In this document: one piece after another, positions 1 through 9,515 of the stretch
How the letters are laid out: each line of letters begins with the position of its first letter
How positions within the stretch are numbered: the stretch's first letter is position 1
NCBI GenBank assembly: GCA_014843695.1
Contig: CM026387.1
Span: forward strand, 78,361,287-78,425,286
DNA length: 64,000 bases
Direction of reading: 5' to 3'
Source of the DNA: Archivesica marissinica
Taxonomy: Eukaryota; Mollusca; Bivalvia; Venerida; Vesicomyidae
Notes under the pieces: model-generated
Databases searched by the model: none
What the model saw: only the letters and a program-made list of their open reading frames with translations
What the model was told of the DNA's origin: nothing
Translations under genes and position numbers: made by a program

Positions 1-262
1 ATCTATGGTTCTCCGAGGCAACATCCGACACAATGACATCATACCACCAGCATATGAAGGAGATATATGCTAGAACTATGGTTCTCCGAAGCAACATCCG
101 ACACAATGACATCATACCACCAGCATATGAAGGAGATATATGCTAGACCTATGGTTCTCCGAAGCAACATCCGTAACAATGAAATCGTACCACCAGCATA
201 TGAAGGAGATATATGCTAGATCTATGGTTCTCCGAGGAAACATCCGAAACAATGACATCAAT
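1..262. repeat. 73-bp tandem array, end of copy A
   Basis: About three and a half units of a 73-bp repeat (core ATGGTTCTCCGAGGCAACAT) run in from the left edge and stop at about 262. The same unit forms the much longer array at 28371-30466. The period is not a multiple of three, and the short open frames inside it are incidental. Confidence 0.9.
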
Positions 263-1150
263 AATCTGATAGCACACAAATTAACTCAGAAGCCAGCATC
301 CATGTTTGGTTTAACAATATTTAGTCGACATTATATAACATAATTTACAACAAGTAAGTATGTACACAATTAATACAAGTGGATTGAAATGAAAGCTAAA
401 GGCTTATTGGACTTCTCTCCATGATTGATGACAACGGACACATGAAAATAGTCAAGACGAAAGGTTCTACCAAACAGGAGCTGCAGATTGCACTATCTGG
501 GAGGCATGCACAAGTTGAGGATACAGTGTTGATGGCTGTACAGTGTTATGGACAGTGCATATCCAACATGATGTTCTGTGCAAGATGTCGTCAACAACTT
601 CCATCAGAACATACAGGTGATGGAGAATCGAGTGATGTACATCTTCATTCTTGTGTTCGATAGGTATATGCCTGTATTTACTGCAGAAATATATGGCTGC
701 CTAACTGGTATACATGTATAAGTCTTGATATGTACACATTTCATTACATATACTTAGAATGCAGCATGAAATAACACGCCATGAAGCAGACGCGGTGGAC
801 ATAGCCAACTGACATATACAGGAGCTACTAACGTGTTTGTAGTTGCCGACGAGAGTGTATTTGTGTTTTTGTGACATTTTGAACCGCTCACACCTCTGTG
901 GCAAACCTTTAATGCCAACATATATTGCCAAAGATTAAATCGTGGGCCTGTTGACATATATAAAAAAATTAAAGACACCCGATCTACTTTCATATCTCAC
1001 AAAATGGATGCAATGTCACACTACATATACTGTTACTACTTTGTATAGGATTAACTGTAATATTTACGGTTAATGAAATGTTCAGATTTCCTCATGTTTC
1101 ATGTGAACAATATTGCATAACACCCCCTCCAACTTGATCATGTCTTTAAG
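263..1150. other. Non-repetitive part of copy A, no gene recognised
   Basis: Unique sequence of the duplicated block. A plus-strand open frame at 421-663 has a counterpart in copy B, but the two translations differ at about nine of 80 positions, so there is no sign of purifying selection. No splice-flanked exon or RNA gene is recognised. Confidence 0.5.
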
Positions 1151-1157
1151 CGTTCCT

Positions 1158-1391
1158 GTCCGATTAGCCCAGTGGTTATCACGCTCGCTTCTCAAGAATG
1201 CAACCCGGGTTCGATCCTCGGACTGGGAAATATGTGAGATGGTACGGTAGTTGCCAGATCGGACAGGTTGGTTTTCTCCGGGTACTCTGGTTTCCTCCTA
1301 CACGAATGCCCACATATCCGCGCAAACGAGAGTGATTAATATAAGTTGTTGGAACTTCCTTCGCAATTGTTGTAAAATAAATAAAGTTTAA
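1158..1391 (+). mobile_element. tRNA-derived SINE (family A), copy A
   Basis: The head is tRNA-like, with an A box (ATTAGCCCAGTGGTTA) and a B box (GGGTTCGATCC). A core containing TTTTCTCCGGGTACTCTGG follows, of a kind widespread in metazoan SINEs. The tail contains GAGTGATTAATATAAG and ends AAATAAAGTTTAAA. The flanks CTTTAAGCGTTCCTGT and CTTTAAAGTGTTCCTGT look like a target-site duplication. The same insertion is in copy B, so it predates the duplication. Confidence 0.88.
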
Positions 1392-2039
1392 ACTTTAAAG
1401 TGTTCCTGTGACAGTTATATGCCATGTAAGTCAAAACGATGTAGATGCTACAAAGCGAACATAGCTTGTACTGAATTATTTGGATGTGAAGATGGACAGA
1501 CAAGGTTATTGTAACCACAACACAAGGGAATATTCCCAAACCCAAAGTTGACAAATGTGCGAATAAGCACAATGACAAGCCAGGTGACAATCGATTTGTT
1601 CAAACCAATATCACATTCATGCATGGTCTATGTATTTTAAGTTTATCTCTGCATTGAAATGATCATTCACAAAGGCTTGTATCTTATTCAGCATGTACAG
1701 TGAAGCCATAGTTGTATAGATATGATTGTTCGAGATCATATTACTTAATGTCACTGGAAAGGGGCCAAATTCCATAAATAATCGCTATTACTACTATACA
1801 CTTTGATTACTTAATTAAAGTCATTTATAAGGCTTCATGCAAGTTGACATTGTCGTCTAGTTTGTGATCTTATTTGAACAAAGTTGGCAACATTTTCGTC
1901 TAGTTTGTGATATTATTTTAACAAAGTTGGCAACATGCCAGTACCTACCATAGATACATCCATGGACGTAATTTACAAGATGTCTTTAAATTGACCTTGT
2001 AACCAAGTTTGATATCTCATTTCAAAAAACTTTGTAAGT
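1392..2039. other. Unique spacer of copy A, no gene recognised
   Basis: Sequence shared with copy B. It contains a roughly 50-bp direct repeat (GTCGTCTAGTTTGTGAT followed by CAAAGTTGGCAACAT) at about 1850-1935. No coding evidence is seen. Confidence 0.5.
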
Positions 2040-2712
2040 GTACTACTGAACAAATGTGTACGAGTTGAGTTGTTGTAAGTGTACTACTGTACAAATTTGT
2101 ATGAGTTGTTGTAAGTGTACTACTGTACAAATGTGTACGAGTTGTTGTAAGCGAGTTGTTGTAAGCGTACTACTGAACAAATTTGTACGAGTTGTTGTAA
2201 CCGTACTACTGAACAAATTTGTATGAGTTGTTGTAAGCGTACTACTGAACAAATGTGTACGAGTTGTTGTAAGTGTACTACTGAACAAATGTGTATGAAT
2301 TGTTGTAAGCGTACTACTGAACAAATTTGTACGAGTTGTTGTAAGCGTACTACTGAACAAATTTGTATGAGTTGTTGTAAGAGTACTACTGAACAAATGT
2401 GTACGAGTTGTTGTAAGTGTAAAACTGAACAAATGTGTATGAGTTGTTGTAAGCGTACTACTGTACAAATGTGTACGAGTTGTTGTAAGCGAGTTGTTGT
2501 AAGCGAGTTGTTGTAAGTGTACTACTGTACAAATGTGTACGAGTTGTTGTAAGCGAGTTGTTGTAAGCGAGTTGTTGTAAGTGTACTACTGAACAAATGT
2601 GTACGAGTTGTTGTAAGCGAGTTGTTGTAAGCGAGTTGTTGTAAGTGTACTACTGAACAAATGTGTACGAGTTGAGTTGTTGTAAGTGTACTACCGAACA
2701 AATTTGGCAAAT
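2040..2712. repeat. 36-bp minisatellite with 14-bp sub-repeat, copy A
   Basis: Tandem units of 36 bp (core TACTACTGAACAAATTTGTA, then GAGTTGTTGTAAG) are mixed with extra copies of the 14-bp piece GAGTTGTTGTAAGC. Because 36 is a multiple of three, long repetitive frames open on both strands; these are artefacts of the repeat. In the gene model the array lies just inside intron 1, downstream of the zinc-ribbon exon. Confidence 0.93.
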
Positions 2713-2779
2713 TGTAAGCATTGGTTGATTAGAAGTTGCTAGAGGTTACACACTTAAAATGTTTCTGTCTCTATCTTAC

Positions 2780-3089
2780 CATTTATAACTGGACTGGTTT
2801 GCCTCTGTCCGCACTCTGTACAAAAGACTGATCCTAGTTCCAGAGGAATTCCACAGTTTCTGCATGTATCTTGTCGACTAGTGAACAATGATGCATCAAC
2901 TTTGATTCCACAGTTCATACAGAACTTCTGATTAGGTACAAGCTCCGAATGGCAAGGGGAATCATCATCAAGTTTACCGCTGCAGATTACTACAGTGTTT
3001 GTCTTCACTTCCTCGATCATCTTAGCTCCACATTCCTGGCAGAACTTGCCCGAGCCCTCAACACCACAAGTGATGCTGGAGCACTTCAT
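2780..3089 (-). CDS. Triple zinc-ribbon first coding exon, RNF213-like (copy A)
   Basis: The exon encodes 103 residues plus one base. Three four-cysteine zinc ribbons are visible: C-x4-C-x8-C-x2-C (residues 3-20), C-x9-C-x10-C-x2-C, and C-x2-C-x10-C-x2-C. The start is the ATG at 3089-3087, beginning MKCSSITC; an in-frame TAG lies 21 bases upstream, so the TTG nine bases upstream is not used. The frame reaches a consensus donor, AATG|GTAAGA, at 2780/2779 (phase 1). As I recall, vertebrate RNF213 also starts with a short cysteine ribbon of this type; RNF213 is a giant AAA+/RING E3 ubiquitin ligase. Compared with copy B there are about five amino-acid changes and none touches a cysteine. Partner exons would lie left of the window. 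It could instead be an unrelated zinc-ribbon protein. Confidence 0.7.
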
Positions 3090-3570
3090 ATCTGCCAACT
3101 GGCAGAGGTCCTACTGATCAATCTAAAATTATATGTTTGTATAATATATGATATATGAATGCATAATATATGTGTCCATAAACAGTAAATTGACAATAAA
3201 AACCCCTGTTTTTACCCCAAAAACAAAGTTTGGAAGATGAAATTATGGAGGCTTCTTTGTTGACATTTTATCAACGGAGGCCAAACACTGGAAGTTAATA
3301 TTCAATAAGGCAAAGGAAATAATTGTGTGTTTTTCTGCACTATGTCCCTTATGAAAAAATAAAATTTAGAATTTTACTCTTAACGGTAAATTAACCCACA
3401 TCCACACTATAGTCACCTTCTGCCATAAGCAATAAACACTGGAGCCATCTTACCCACTGCACCAATGTTAGGTGATTAGAAGAGGGGACGTGTTTCTGTT
3501 CCCACAATATAAGAAAGAAAAAGAAATTATCTAAATTTGATTGGCCGATATAAAACAACTGTTTGTGTCA

Positions 3571-3578
3571 TGACGTCA
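3571..3578. promoter_or_regulatory. Perfect CRE-like octamer (copy A)
   Basis: TGACGTCA lies about 480 bp upstream of the zinc-ribbon start codon and is preserved in copy B (34658-34665). Position and conservation fit a CREB/ATF site, but an octamer alone is weak evidence and the block as a whole is little diverged. Confidence 0.25.
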
Positions 3579-3890
3579 CCCCGAAAAACAAGGACAAAAT
3601 GTGGTCGATACATATTCCTTTTTTATACTGTGTGACTTAGTCCAAATATTTAGACTTGAAAAATGTGATATTTTAATACTATCAAGACATTTTTCAAATA
3701 ACAGAAAAAAATAATGTATGTAGAGGTTTTATATATATTTTTGAAACAAACAACTGAAGTACTGTACAGAGTGATACTATGTATTAAATTAATCATTAGA
3801 CAAAAAGGTTAACCAGCACAAAGTAATTTGTACCTTGTTCAAGGGCATTATATAATCTTACATATGCCATGAGTATTCAACAGCAGTGGA

Positions 3891-3970
3891 TTCCAATTCT
3901 GACGCTCAACCAGATAACGGGACGTCATTCCAAATTTGAAATTCTACCACTGGACCATGGATGCCATTAG
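3891..3970 (-). mobile_element. Decayed tRNA-like SINE head (family D), copy A
   Basis: Read on the minus strand, ATGGTCCAGTGGTAGAA followed by AAATTTGGAAT resembles the better-preserved tRNA-like head at 61020-61110 (GTGGTCCAGTGGTAGAGCG). The B-box region has decayed. The copy-B counterpart is at 35311-35390. Confidence 0.45.
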
Positions 3971-4076
3971 TAACATGTCGTTACACTACACTTTTTCTTA
4001 GATGATACATGACCTCTACTGTAGAGTGTTTATTATTTAATTTCGCAGTTTGAAAGGCTTCTGAAAAATATATATA

Positions 4077-5589
4077 CTGAGTCAAAAATGAAACGATACC
4101 AAACTAAAAATGACGTAAAACGGATAAAACCATAGAAAGGTTTAATATATTATTACGTATCAGTACCGGGTATCTTATTGCAACGTCAGCCAACCATAAA
4201 CACAGGTAAATAAACACCCGATAATCCTGGAACGCCGAATTTCCGATTTGCACGTGCTCCTCAACAAAGACAACATCCTGCACATGTACAAATCGGAAAA
4301 CCGGTTTATTGTACTGGTATTGCATTATCATCGAGGAAAAACACCTTACATACCCATTGTTACCTCTAACAAAATGCCTAGGCTAAACCGCAATCAGAGA
4401 ATGCGTGCCATTGGCATGATTGACGGCGGTTTACGTCAGCGTGACGTCGCAAATCGACTCGGGGTTACGCTGATCACGATAACACGTCTACTTCGACGCT
4501 ATCGAACACATGGATCGGTGGACGACCGTCCAAGCTCTGGTCGACCACGTGTGACGACGCGTGAACAGAACCGTCACATTCGGACATCACATTTACGTGA
4601 CCGGTTCCTACCTGCTACGCACACAGCTGCCGTTACTCCTGGGATGACCAACAATCGCATCAGTGCACACACAGTCAGGAACCGGCTCGGTGAACGTGGC
4701 ATTCGTGCCTATCGGCCATACGTTGGACCCATCCTGACACGACGTCACCGTGACGTACGGCGGGAATGGACGACGGAACGTGCTCGCTGGACTCGGTTAC
4801 AGTGGAATTCGGTGATGTTTAGCGATGAATCGCGGTTCTGTTTGCGTCGAGCGGATGGCAGAGAGCGGGTATATCGCAGACGCGGTGAATGTTACGCCGA
4901 CGCATGTGTACGTCAGGTCGATCTGTTCGGGGGCGGAAGCGTTATGGCGTGGGGCTGTATCACCTTCGGCAGTCGCACTGAACTGCTAGTGGTGGACGGG
5001 AACCTAAACGCCCAGCGGTACTGTGATGAGATGCTTGCGCCAGTTGTTGTGCCGTTCTTTAACGCCAACAGAAACATCACACTGTTCCAACAGGACAACG
5101 CCAGGTGTCATACTGCTCTGATTTCCACCACATTATTGGAGCAGAACAATATTGAAACCCTGCCGTGGCCTGCTTTGTCACCAGACTTGTCACCCATAGA
5201 ACATTTGTGGGATACGTTAGACCGCCGCGTCAGACGACGTCAGCCGGTAACGTTAAACCAACTGAGGGATGTTTTGCGTCAGGAGTGGACAAATATTGAC
5301 CAGCAAGAGATTCAGACAATCTTCCGTTCGATGCGATGGAGGTGCATTGCAGTGAGAGACGCAAATGGTGCCCATACTCGGTATTGACTTCTGTGTGAAA
5401 ACTCCATTAAACCCCTGTCCGACGAATTACGTCATCACGCAGCAGACAGTTTCGGAGGCTCATTATGCTTTATGTGCTCCTCTTTCAAACATGTTGGACT
5501 ATCATCTTATGAATTTTCAAAGAATTTTCTTAATAAATGTTGAAATTATAGACACATAAACACCAGGTATCGTTTCTTTTTTGACTCAG
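4077..5589 (+). mobile_element. Complete Tc1/mariner-type DNA transposon
   Basis: The 24-bp terminal inverted repeats at 4077-4100 and 5566-5589 (starting CTGAGTCAAAAA) match at 23 of 24 positions and are flanked by TA on both sides (4075-4076, 5590-5591), the usual Tc1/mariner target duplication. The 1513-bp element holds one uninterrupted transposase. It is absent from copy B, which also lacks roughly 30 bp on each side, so copy B is not a clean empty site. Confidence 0.95.
4374..5387 (+). CDS. Tc1-like transposase, DD34E, intact
   Basis: The 337-residue product has the usual length for Tc1 transposases, which cut and paste their own element via the terminal repeats. An N-terminal HTH region (RMRAIGMIDGGLRQRDVANR) is followed by the linker motif SGRPRVTT. 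The catalytic triad is D151 (MFSDESRF), D241 (QQDNARCH) and E276 (SPIEHLWD), with 34 residues between the last two. The GGGSVMAWGC block is present. I chose ATG 4374 rather than the upstream in-frame ATG at 4248 because the family normally starts MPRxxRxxRxRAIGM; the extra 42 residues look like untranslated leader. There are no stops or frameshifts, so the element may be young or still active. Confidence 0.96.
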   Translation: MPRLNRNQRMRAIGMIDGGLRQRDVANRLGVTLITITRLLRRYRTHGSVDDRPSSGRPRVTTREQNRHIRTSHLRDRFLPATHTAAVTPGMTNNRISAHTVRNRLGERGIRAYRPYVGPILTRRHRDVRREWTTERARWTRLQWNSVMFSDESRFCLRRADGRERVYRRRGECYADACVRQVDLFGGGSVMAWGCITFGSRTELLVVDGNLNAQRYCDEMLAPVVVPFFNANRNITLFQQDNARCHTALISTTLLEQNNIETLPWPALSPDLSPIEHLWDTLDRRVRRRQPVTLNQLRDVLRQEWTNIDQQEIQTIFRSMRWRCIAVRDANGAHTRY

Positions 5590-6170
5590 TATATATGATA
5601 TGTAAAATTGAGCAGGATTTGAGTGTAGTTCGACATCTCTGACAAGCTATGTGATTACAAATGGGTGTAAAGAAGGATATATGTAATTATCCATACCTCT
5701 CGCACACATATTCATAAAACGGAAAACTGGTAACCACTGGTAAAACCGAAAGTGGATCACTACTGAGCATGGTATACAAGTCTATATAACTAATACGGAT
5801 GAAATATATGCTTATATTGTGCAAACGATGACCAAGTTCGATGACAGTCGATAATGTTTACCTTCTTAAATCCGTGTATGGTTTATTTGCAATTATAAAT
5901 ATTATAAAAAACAAATTCCATGAATTCCCGTCTTAAACCGAAAGTAGACATCACTACGCAGTATGATAATTGATTATAATTACTAAATTCTAGTATATCG
6001 GTACCGATCCGTTTTGAGTTAAGGTTGGACACGACTAAATATGTTTACCGATTATTTATTATGAACATGTATCAATATCAATAGATAAGAACTATAGCAA
6101 TACAATATTTCAAATGTCCGTACCTTGAATCACCTCATTTAATAGTTACATATTTAAATATCGATATACA
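5590..6170. other. AT-rich unique sequence of copy A, no gene seen
   Basis: This stretch is shared with 35470-36010. It contains CCGAAAGT-type near-repeats (ACCGAAAGTGGAT and ACCGAAAGTAGAC) about 190 bp apart but no coding frame or recognised element. Confidence 0.5.
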
Positions 6171-6345
6171 GTCAAACCTGAATTAGTGGTCCCCTCCATT
6201 AGGCAGCCAACCTGAATTAGGCAACAAGTTTCCAGATTCCCAATCTGTGTTTTTTATACATTTGACCTCTATTAAACAACCACATGTGCTAAGCAGCAAC
6301 TTTCTGCTATTCAATTGTATGGCTGCTTAAGACAGGTTTGACATG
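6171..6345. repeat. Interspersed TTAAGCAGCC-type repeat, copy A
   Basis: The motif series CCTGAATTAGTGG, CATTAGGCAGCCAACCTG, CTAAGCAGCAACTTTCTGC and GGCTGCTTAAGACAGG recurs in copy B (36013-36185). A shorter inverted copy is at 43797-43884. This looks like a dispersed repeat family of unknown type. Confidence 0.6.
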
Positions 6346-6353
6346 GTAGGCAT

Positions 6354-6354
6354 T

Positions 6355-6409
<55 letters not shown>

Positions 6410-6411
6410 GG
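6354..6411. repeat. GA microsatellite at duplication edge
   Basis: A nearly pure (GA)n tract. Similarity to copy B stops here: sequence to the right differs from that right of the expanded GA tract at 36199-36450. Confidence 0.95.
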
Positions 6412-7246
6412 ATGCTACAACCGTATATGTAAGGACATTTGATAACACTTTCACTCACCTTGTGAGGACATAGGTTGGGAAGTGGGGACATATCGCGTGT
6501 CCTCACATAAACGGTCGGTTTTTCGAATGTACACAGTCTGTTCGGTGTTTTGTCGTATTATATTGAAAGTGAGGACATGTGTCCCCATGAAAATGTATCT
6601 CACTCTCTTCACCGTAAAATGTTCCTACAGCATTCATATGTTGTCCATACTCAACTATGTTGACACGCCAATGGATGGCGCCAACATGAAGGGAAGCAAG
6701 AATAGTTATAGTAGAAGATAATGAGTAAGTATGTACAGTAACAATAACATCTGCTCTGAAGACGCTCATTATCTAGATTTTTTGAGTGCAAATACCGATA
6801 TAGTTCGACAATTTTGTCTCCACTTTCGTTTTCGTTACGCTTGGCTCGGAGGTGGGTGGGGAATGGGGCTATGAGTAGCAACATTCAATGATTTTATTAA
6901 CAGCTATAATACATGTAAAACTATACATTTTCTGGTAGATCTCATTAAACCATTTGCAAAAATGTATAGTTTAACTTTGTTACACCACACATTTTGAAAT
7001 TAATGGACTTGTAAATGATGAAAAATTGCAGTCGGAAAAGGCTTGATTTTCAATTTCTTAAAAAAGTTGACCCCAGCTTATTACTTGATCATGAAACGGT
7101 ATTCTACATAGTAGTCAGTGTTATGTTCTACTATAAACATTTCTCACATGTTCTGTAACAATTTTATGCACACAGTACTTACAACACACTTATAAATTAA
7201 TATAGTTTTAATATACCGACTCTTAACCGAGTACGAATGAACGGTG
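6412..7246. other. No gene recognised
   Basis: The sequence contains repeated GTGAGGACAT and GTGGGGACAT motifs (6460-6590). Open frames exist on both strands, but none has a recognisable domain or good splice flanks. Confidence 0.4.
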
Positions 7247-7351
7247 TACTCTCTTTTGTGCCAAACTATTATTGCAATTTCCATATGCCACCATTATAAC
7301 ACACAGTGCCATTAGAGTTTCCCCAAAAATAGTTTGGCACAAAAGAGAGTA
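7247..7351. mobile_element. Tiny palindromic MITE, mariner-type ends
   Basis: A perfect 24-bp inverted repeat (TACTCTCTTTTGTGCCAAAC onward) pairs 7247-7270 with 7328-7351 around a 57-bp spacer. The outer TA on each side fits a TA target duplication, as for Stowaway or mariner MITEs. No coding sequence. Confidence 0.7.
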
Positions 7352-7418
7352 GTTTTCAACAGAATGGCCTTTGAGCCACAGGAAAATGTCAACTTTCAAT
7401 GGGGTTGACCGATTGCGT

Positions 7419-8418
7419 NNNNNNNNNNNNNNNNNNNNNNNNNNNNNNNNNNNNNNNNNNNNNNNNNNNNNNNNNNNNNNNNNNNNNNNNNNNNNNNNNN
7501 NNNNNNNNNNNNNNNNNNNNNNNNNNNNNNNNNNNNNNNNNNNNNNNNNNNNNNNNNNNNNNNNNNNNNNNNNNNNNNNNNNNNNNNNNNNNNNNNNNNN
7601 NNNNNNNNNNNNNNNNNNNNNNNNNNNNNNNNNNNNNNNNNNNNNNNNNNNNNNNNNNNNNNNNNNNNNNNNNNNNNNNNNNNNNNNNNNNNNNNNNNNN
7701 NNNNNNNNNNNNNNNNNNNNNNNNNNNNNNNNNNNNNNNNNNNNNNNNNNNNNNNNNNNNNNNNNNNNNNNNNNNNNNNNNNNNNNNNNNNNNNNNNNNN
7801 NNNNNNNNNNNNNNNNNNNNNNNNNNNNNNNNNNNNNNNNNNNNNNNNNNNNNNNNNNNNNNNNNNNNNNNNNNNNNNNNNNNNNNNNNNNNNNNNNNNN
7901 NNNNNNNNNNNNNNNNNNNNNNNNNNNNNNNNNNNNNNNNNNNNNNNNNNNNNNNNNNNNNNNNNNNNNNNNNNNNNNNNNNNNNNNNNNNNNNNNNNNN
8001 NNNNNNNNNNNNNNNNNNNNNNNNNNNNNNNNNNNNNNNNNNNNNNNNNNNNNNNNNNNNNNNNNNNNNNNNNNNNNNNNNNNNNNNNNNNNNNNNNNNN
8101 NNNNNNNNNNNNNNNNNNNNNNNNNNNNNNNNNNNNNNNNNNNNNNNNNNNNNNNNNNNNNNNNNNNNNNNNNNNNNNNNNNNNNNNNNNNNNNNNNNNN
8201 NNNNNNNNNNNNNNNNNNNNNNNNNNNNNNNNNNNNNNNNNNNNNNNNNNNNNNNNNNNNNNNNNNNNNNNNNNNNNNNNNNNNNNNNNNNNNNNNNNNN
8301 NNNNNNNNNNNNNNNNNNNNNNNNNNNNNNNNNNNNNNNNNNNNNNNNNNNNNNNNNNNNNNNNNNNNNNNNNNNNNNNNNNNNNNNNNNNNNNNNNNNN
8401 NNNNNNNNNNNNNNNNNN
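7419..8418. other. Assembly gap (1000 N)
   Basis: Exactly 1000 N, a conventional placeholder for a gap of unknown size. Open frames reported across it are meaningless. Confidence 0.99.
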
Positions 8419-8609
8419 TACTCCAAGTTTAGTCGAGTAATAAATGTATAAAACCTCAAGGAATAATCTCTAAGCCTAACCTCGTCTACAACACATACAT
8501 GTACATGTATTTGGTTTTCAAGTACATGCATGGTTTGATATGTCTCGTGTGGTTTTTGGTCAATTTCTTTACTTGTCTTACTGACGTTGTCAAGTGAATG
8601 AAAAACGCT

Positions 8610-8855
8610 TCAGAATGTGCAACATGTTTAGTATGTCAAGAATACCCAATAATGTGTGTGAACGCGCGATTGACAAGCTTGATGCATGTCGACAGATCGA
8701 CATTCCAAGGCATGTTGGGAGTTCTCGTCTAGCGGTTTTGAACAACAGGATGCACAAACTACTTACCACATCAATTACATCTGCGTGTTATAACGTGTGT
8801 TCAAGAACGCATTAATACCCATTCATGTTGTGCAATCGATTCCATTCATAATAAT
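8610..8855 (+). pseudogene. Decayed Tc1-like transposase N-terminal fragment
   Basis: The frame 8594-8815 reads MSRIPNNVCERAIDKLDACR then DIPRHVGSSRLAV. This follows the HTH pattern of the intact transposase at 4374 (RAIGMIDGGLRQRDVANRLG). After 8790 the RV-x-T-x-x-QER-like continuation is found only by changing frame, and a stop follows. No catalytic domain remains. The identification rests on pattern similarity by eye. Confidence 0.5.
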
Positions 8856-8990
8856 AAATTAAGGCATAAATGAACATACCCGTTATTAATAAGTAGTATC
8901 TGAGTGTTTAACACTCTCTCTCCCATTTTCTGTTTTCCTATAGAACGAGTCTGACTCCAAGATATTTGATTATATTCTATATTTACTTAT

Positions 8991-9226
8991 TGTGGGAACA
9001 AGAACTATCCTCTCATTATTTAGGAACCGACGCTATGACGTTATCTCGAACCTATATTAGATTACGATATAACTCATCTACGCACATGCGTCGAAAATAT
9101 ATCTGGGTACGTCTGATTAATTAATCAATTAATTAATTACGTTAATTATAGGTTCGGTGTGATGTTCAGGATGTTGTCATAGCGTCGGTTCCTAATAATG
9201 AGACGTGTTTTCTGTTTCCCGCGATA
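8991..9226. mobile_element. Non-autonomous inverted-repeat element
   Basis: The left arm TAGGAACCGACGCTATGAC (9021-9039) is mirrored by the right arm GTCATAGCGTCGGTTCCT (9177-9194). Weaker pairing extends outward through CTCATTATT to TGTGGGAACA and GTTTCCCGCG. A further inner pair is CGAACCTATA and TATAGGTTCG. No coding sequence is present. A diverged direct repeat of the right flank follows at about 9356-9420. Confidence 0.65.
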
Positions 9227-9515
9227 CGTTACTAAATAGAGAATCATCCTGAGGGGCCAGGTGTTGGATGACTAACATCGCTAAAGATAGATGACTGAGT
9301 GGGTGATGACGTTACGGCGTGGTTATAACGCTACGTCTTTGCTTCACATTTCCCGTAATGAGAATGTGCAACGTTACTAAGTATATCCTCTAGAGGGACC
9401 ATGTGTTCGATGACTCATCCAGGCGTAAAATAGGCGGTGGTGAGTAACAACTTAAATCCCATTAGACATGTCAATTCATATTAGATTCATATTTTGATAA
9501 TAATACAGAGTATCT

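Larger units (their letters stand above)
1..6412. repeat. Segmental duplication, copy A
   Basis: The sequence matches 30207-36230 in the same orientation with only scattered differences (a few percent by eye, not measured). Shared landmarks in order are the 73-bp array end, a SINE, a 36-bp minisatellite, a zinc-ribbon exon, its upstream region and a GA microsatellite. Copy A alone has a Tc1-like transposon (4077-5589). Similarity ends on the right inside the GA tract at 6354-6411; on the left it runs off the window. Confidence 0.93.

Noticed and set aside
421..663. 80-codon plus-strand frame duplicated at 30615-30857
   Set aside because: The two translations differ at about nine positions and nearly all base changes alter amino acids, so it is not under coding constraint. 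No known domain.
2043..2516. Cys-rich 12-residue-repeat frames (SCCKCTTEQMC-type) and Ser/Thr-rich frames in the 36-bp minisatellite, also at 32215-33304
   Set aside because: A 36-bp period leaves frames open on both strands at once, and the interspersed 14-bp sub-repeats break them. No start context, splice flank or conservation of frame between copies.
4248..4373. Longer transposase start at 4248
   Set aside because: The 42 extra residues lack similarity to the family N-terminus, and the standard start motif begins at 4374.
7371..8531. Open frames of about 350 codons across the N runs (also 56681-57752)
   Set aside because: They consist of unknown bases from assembly gaps.
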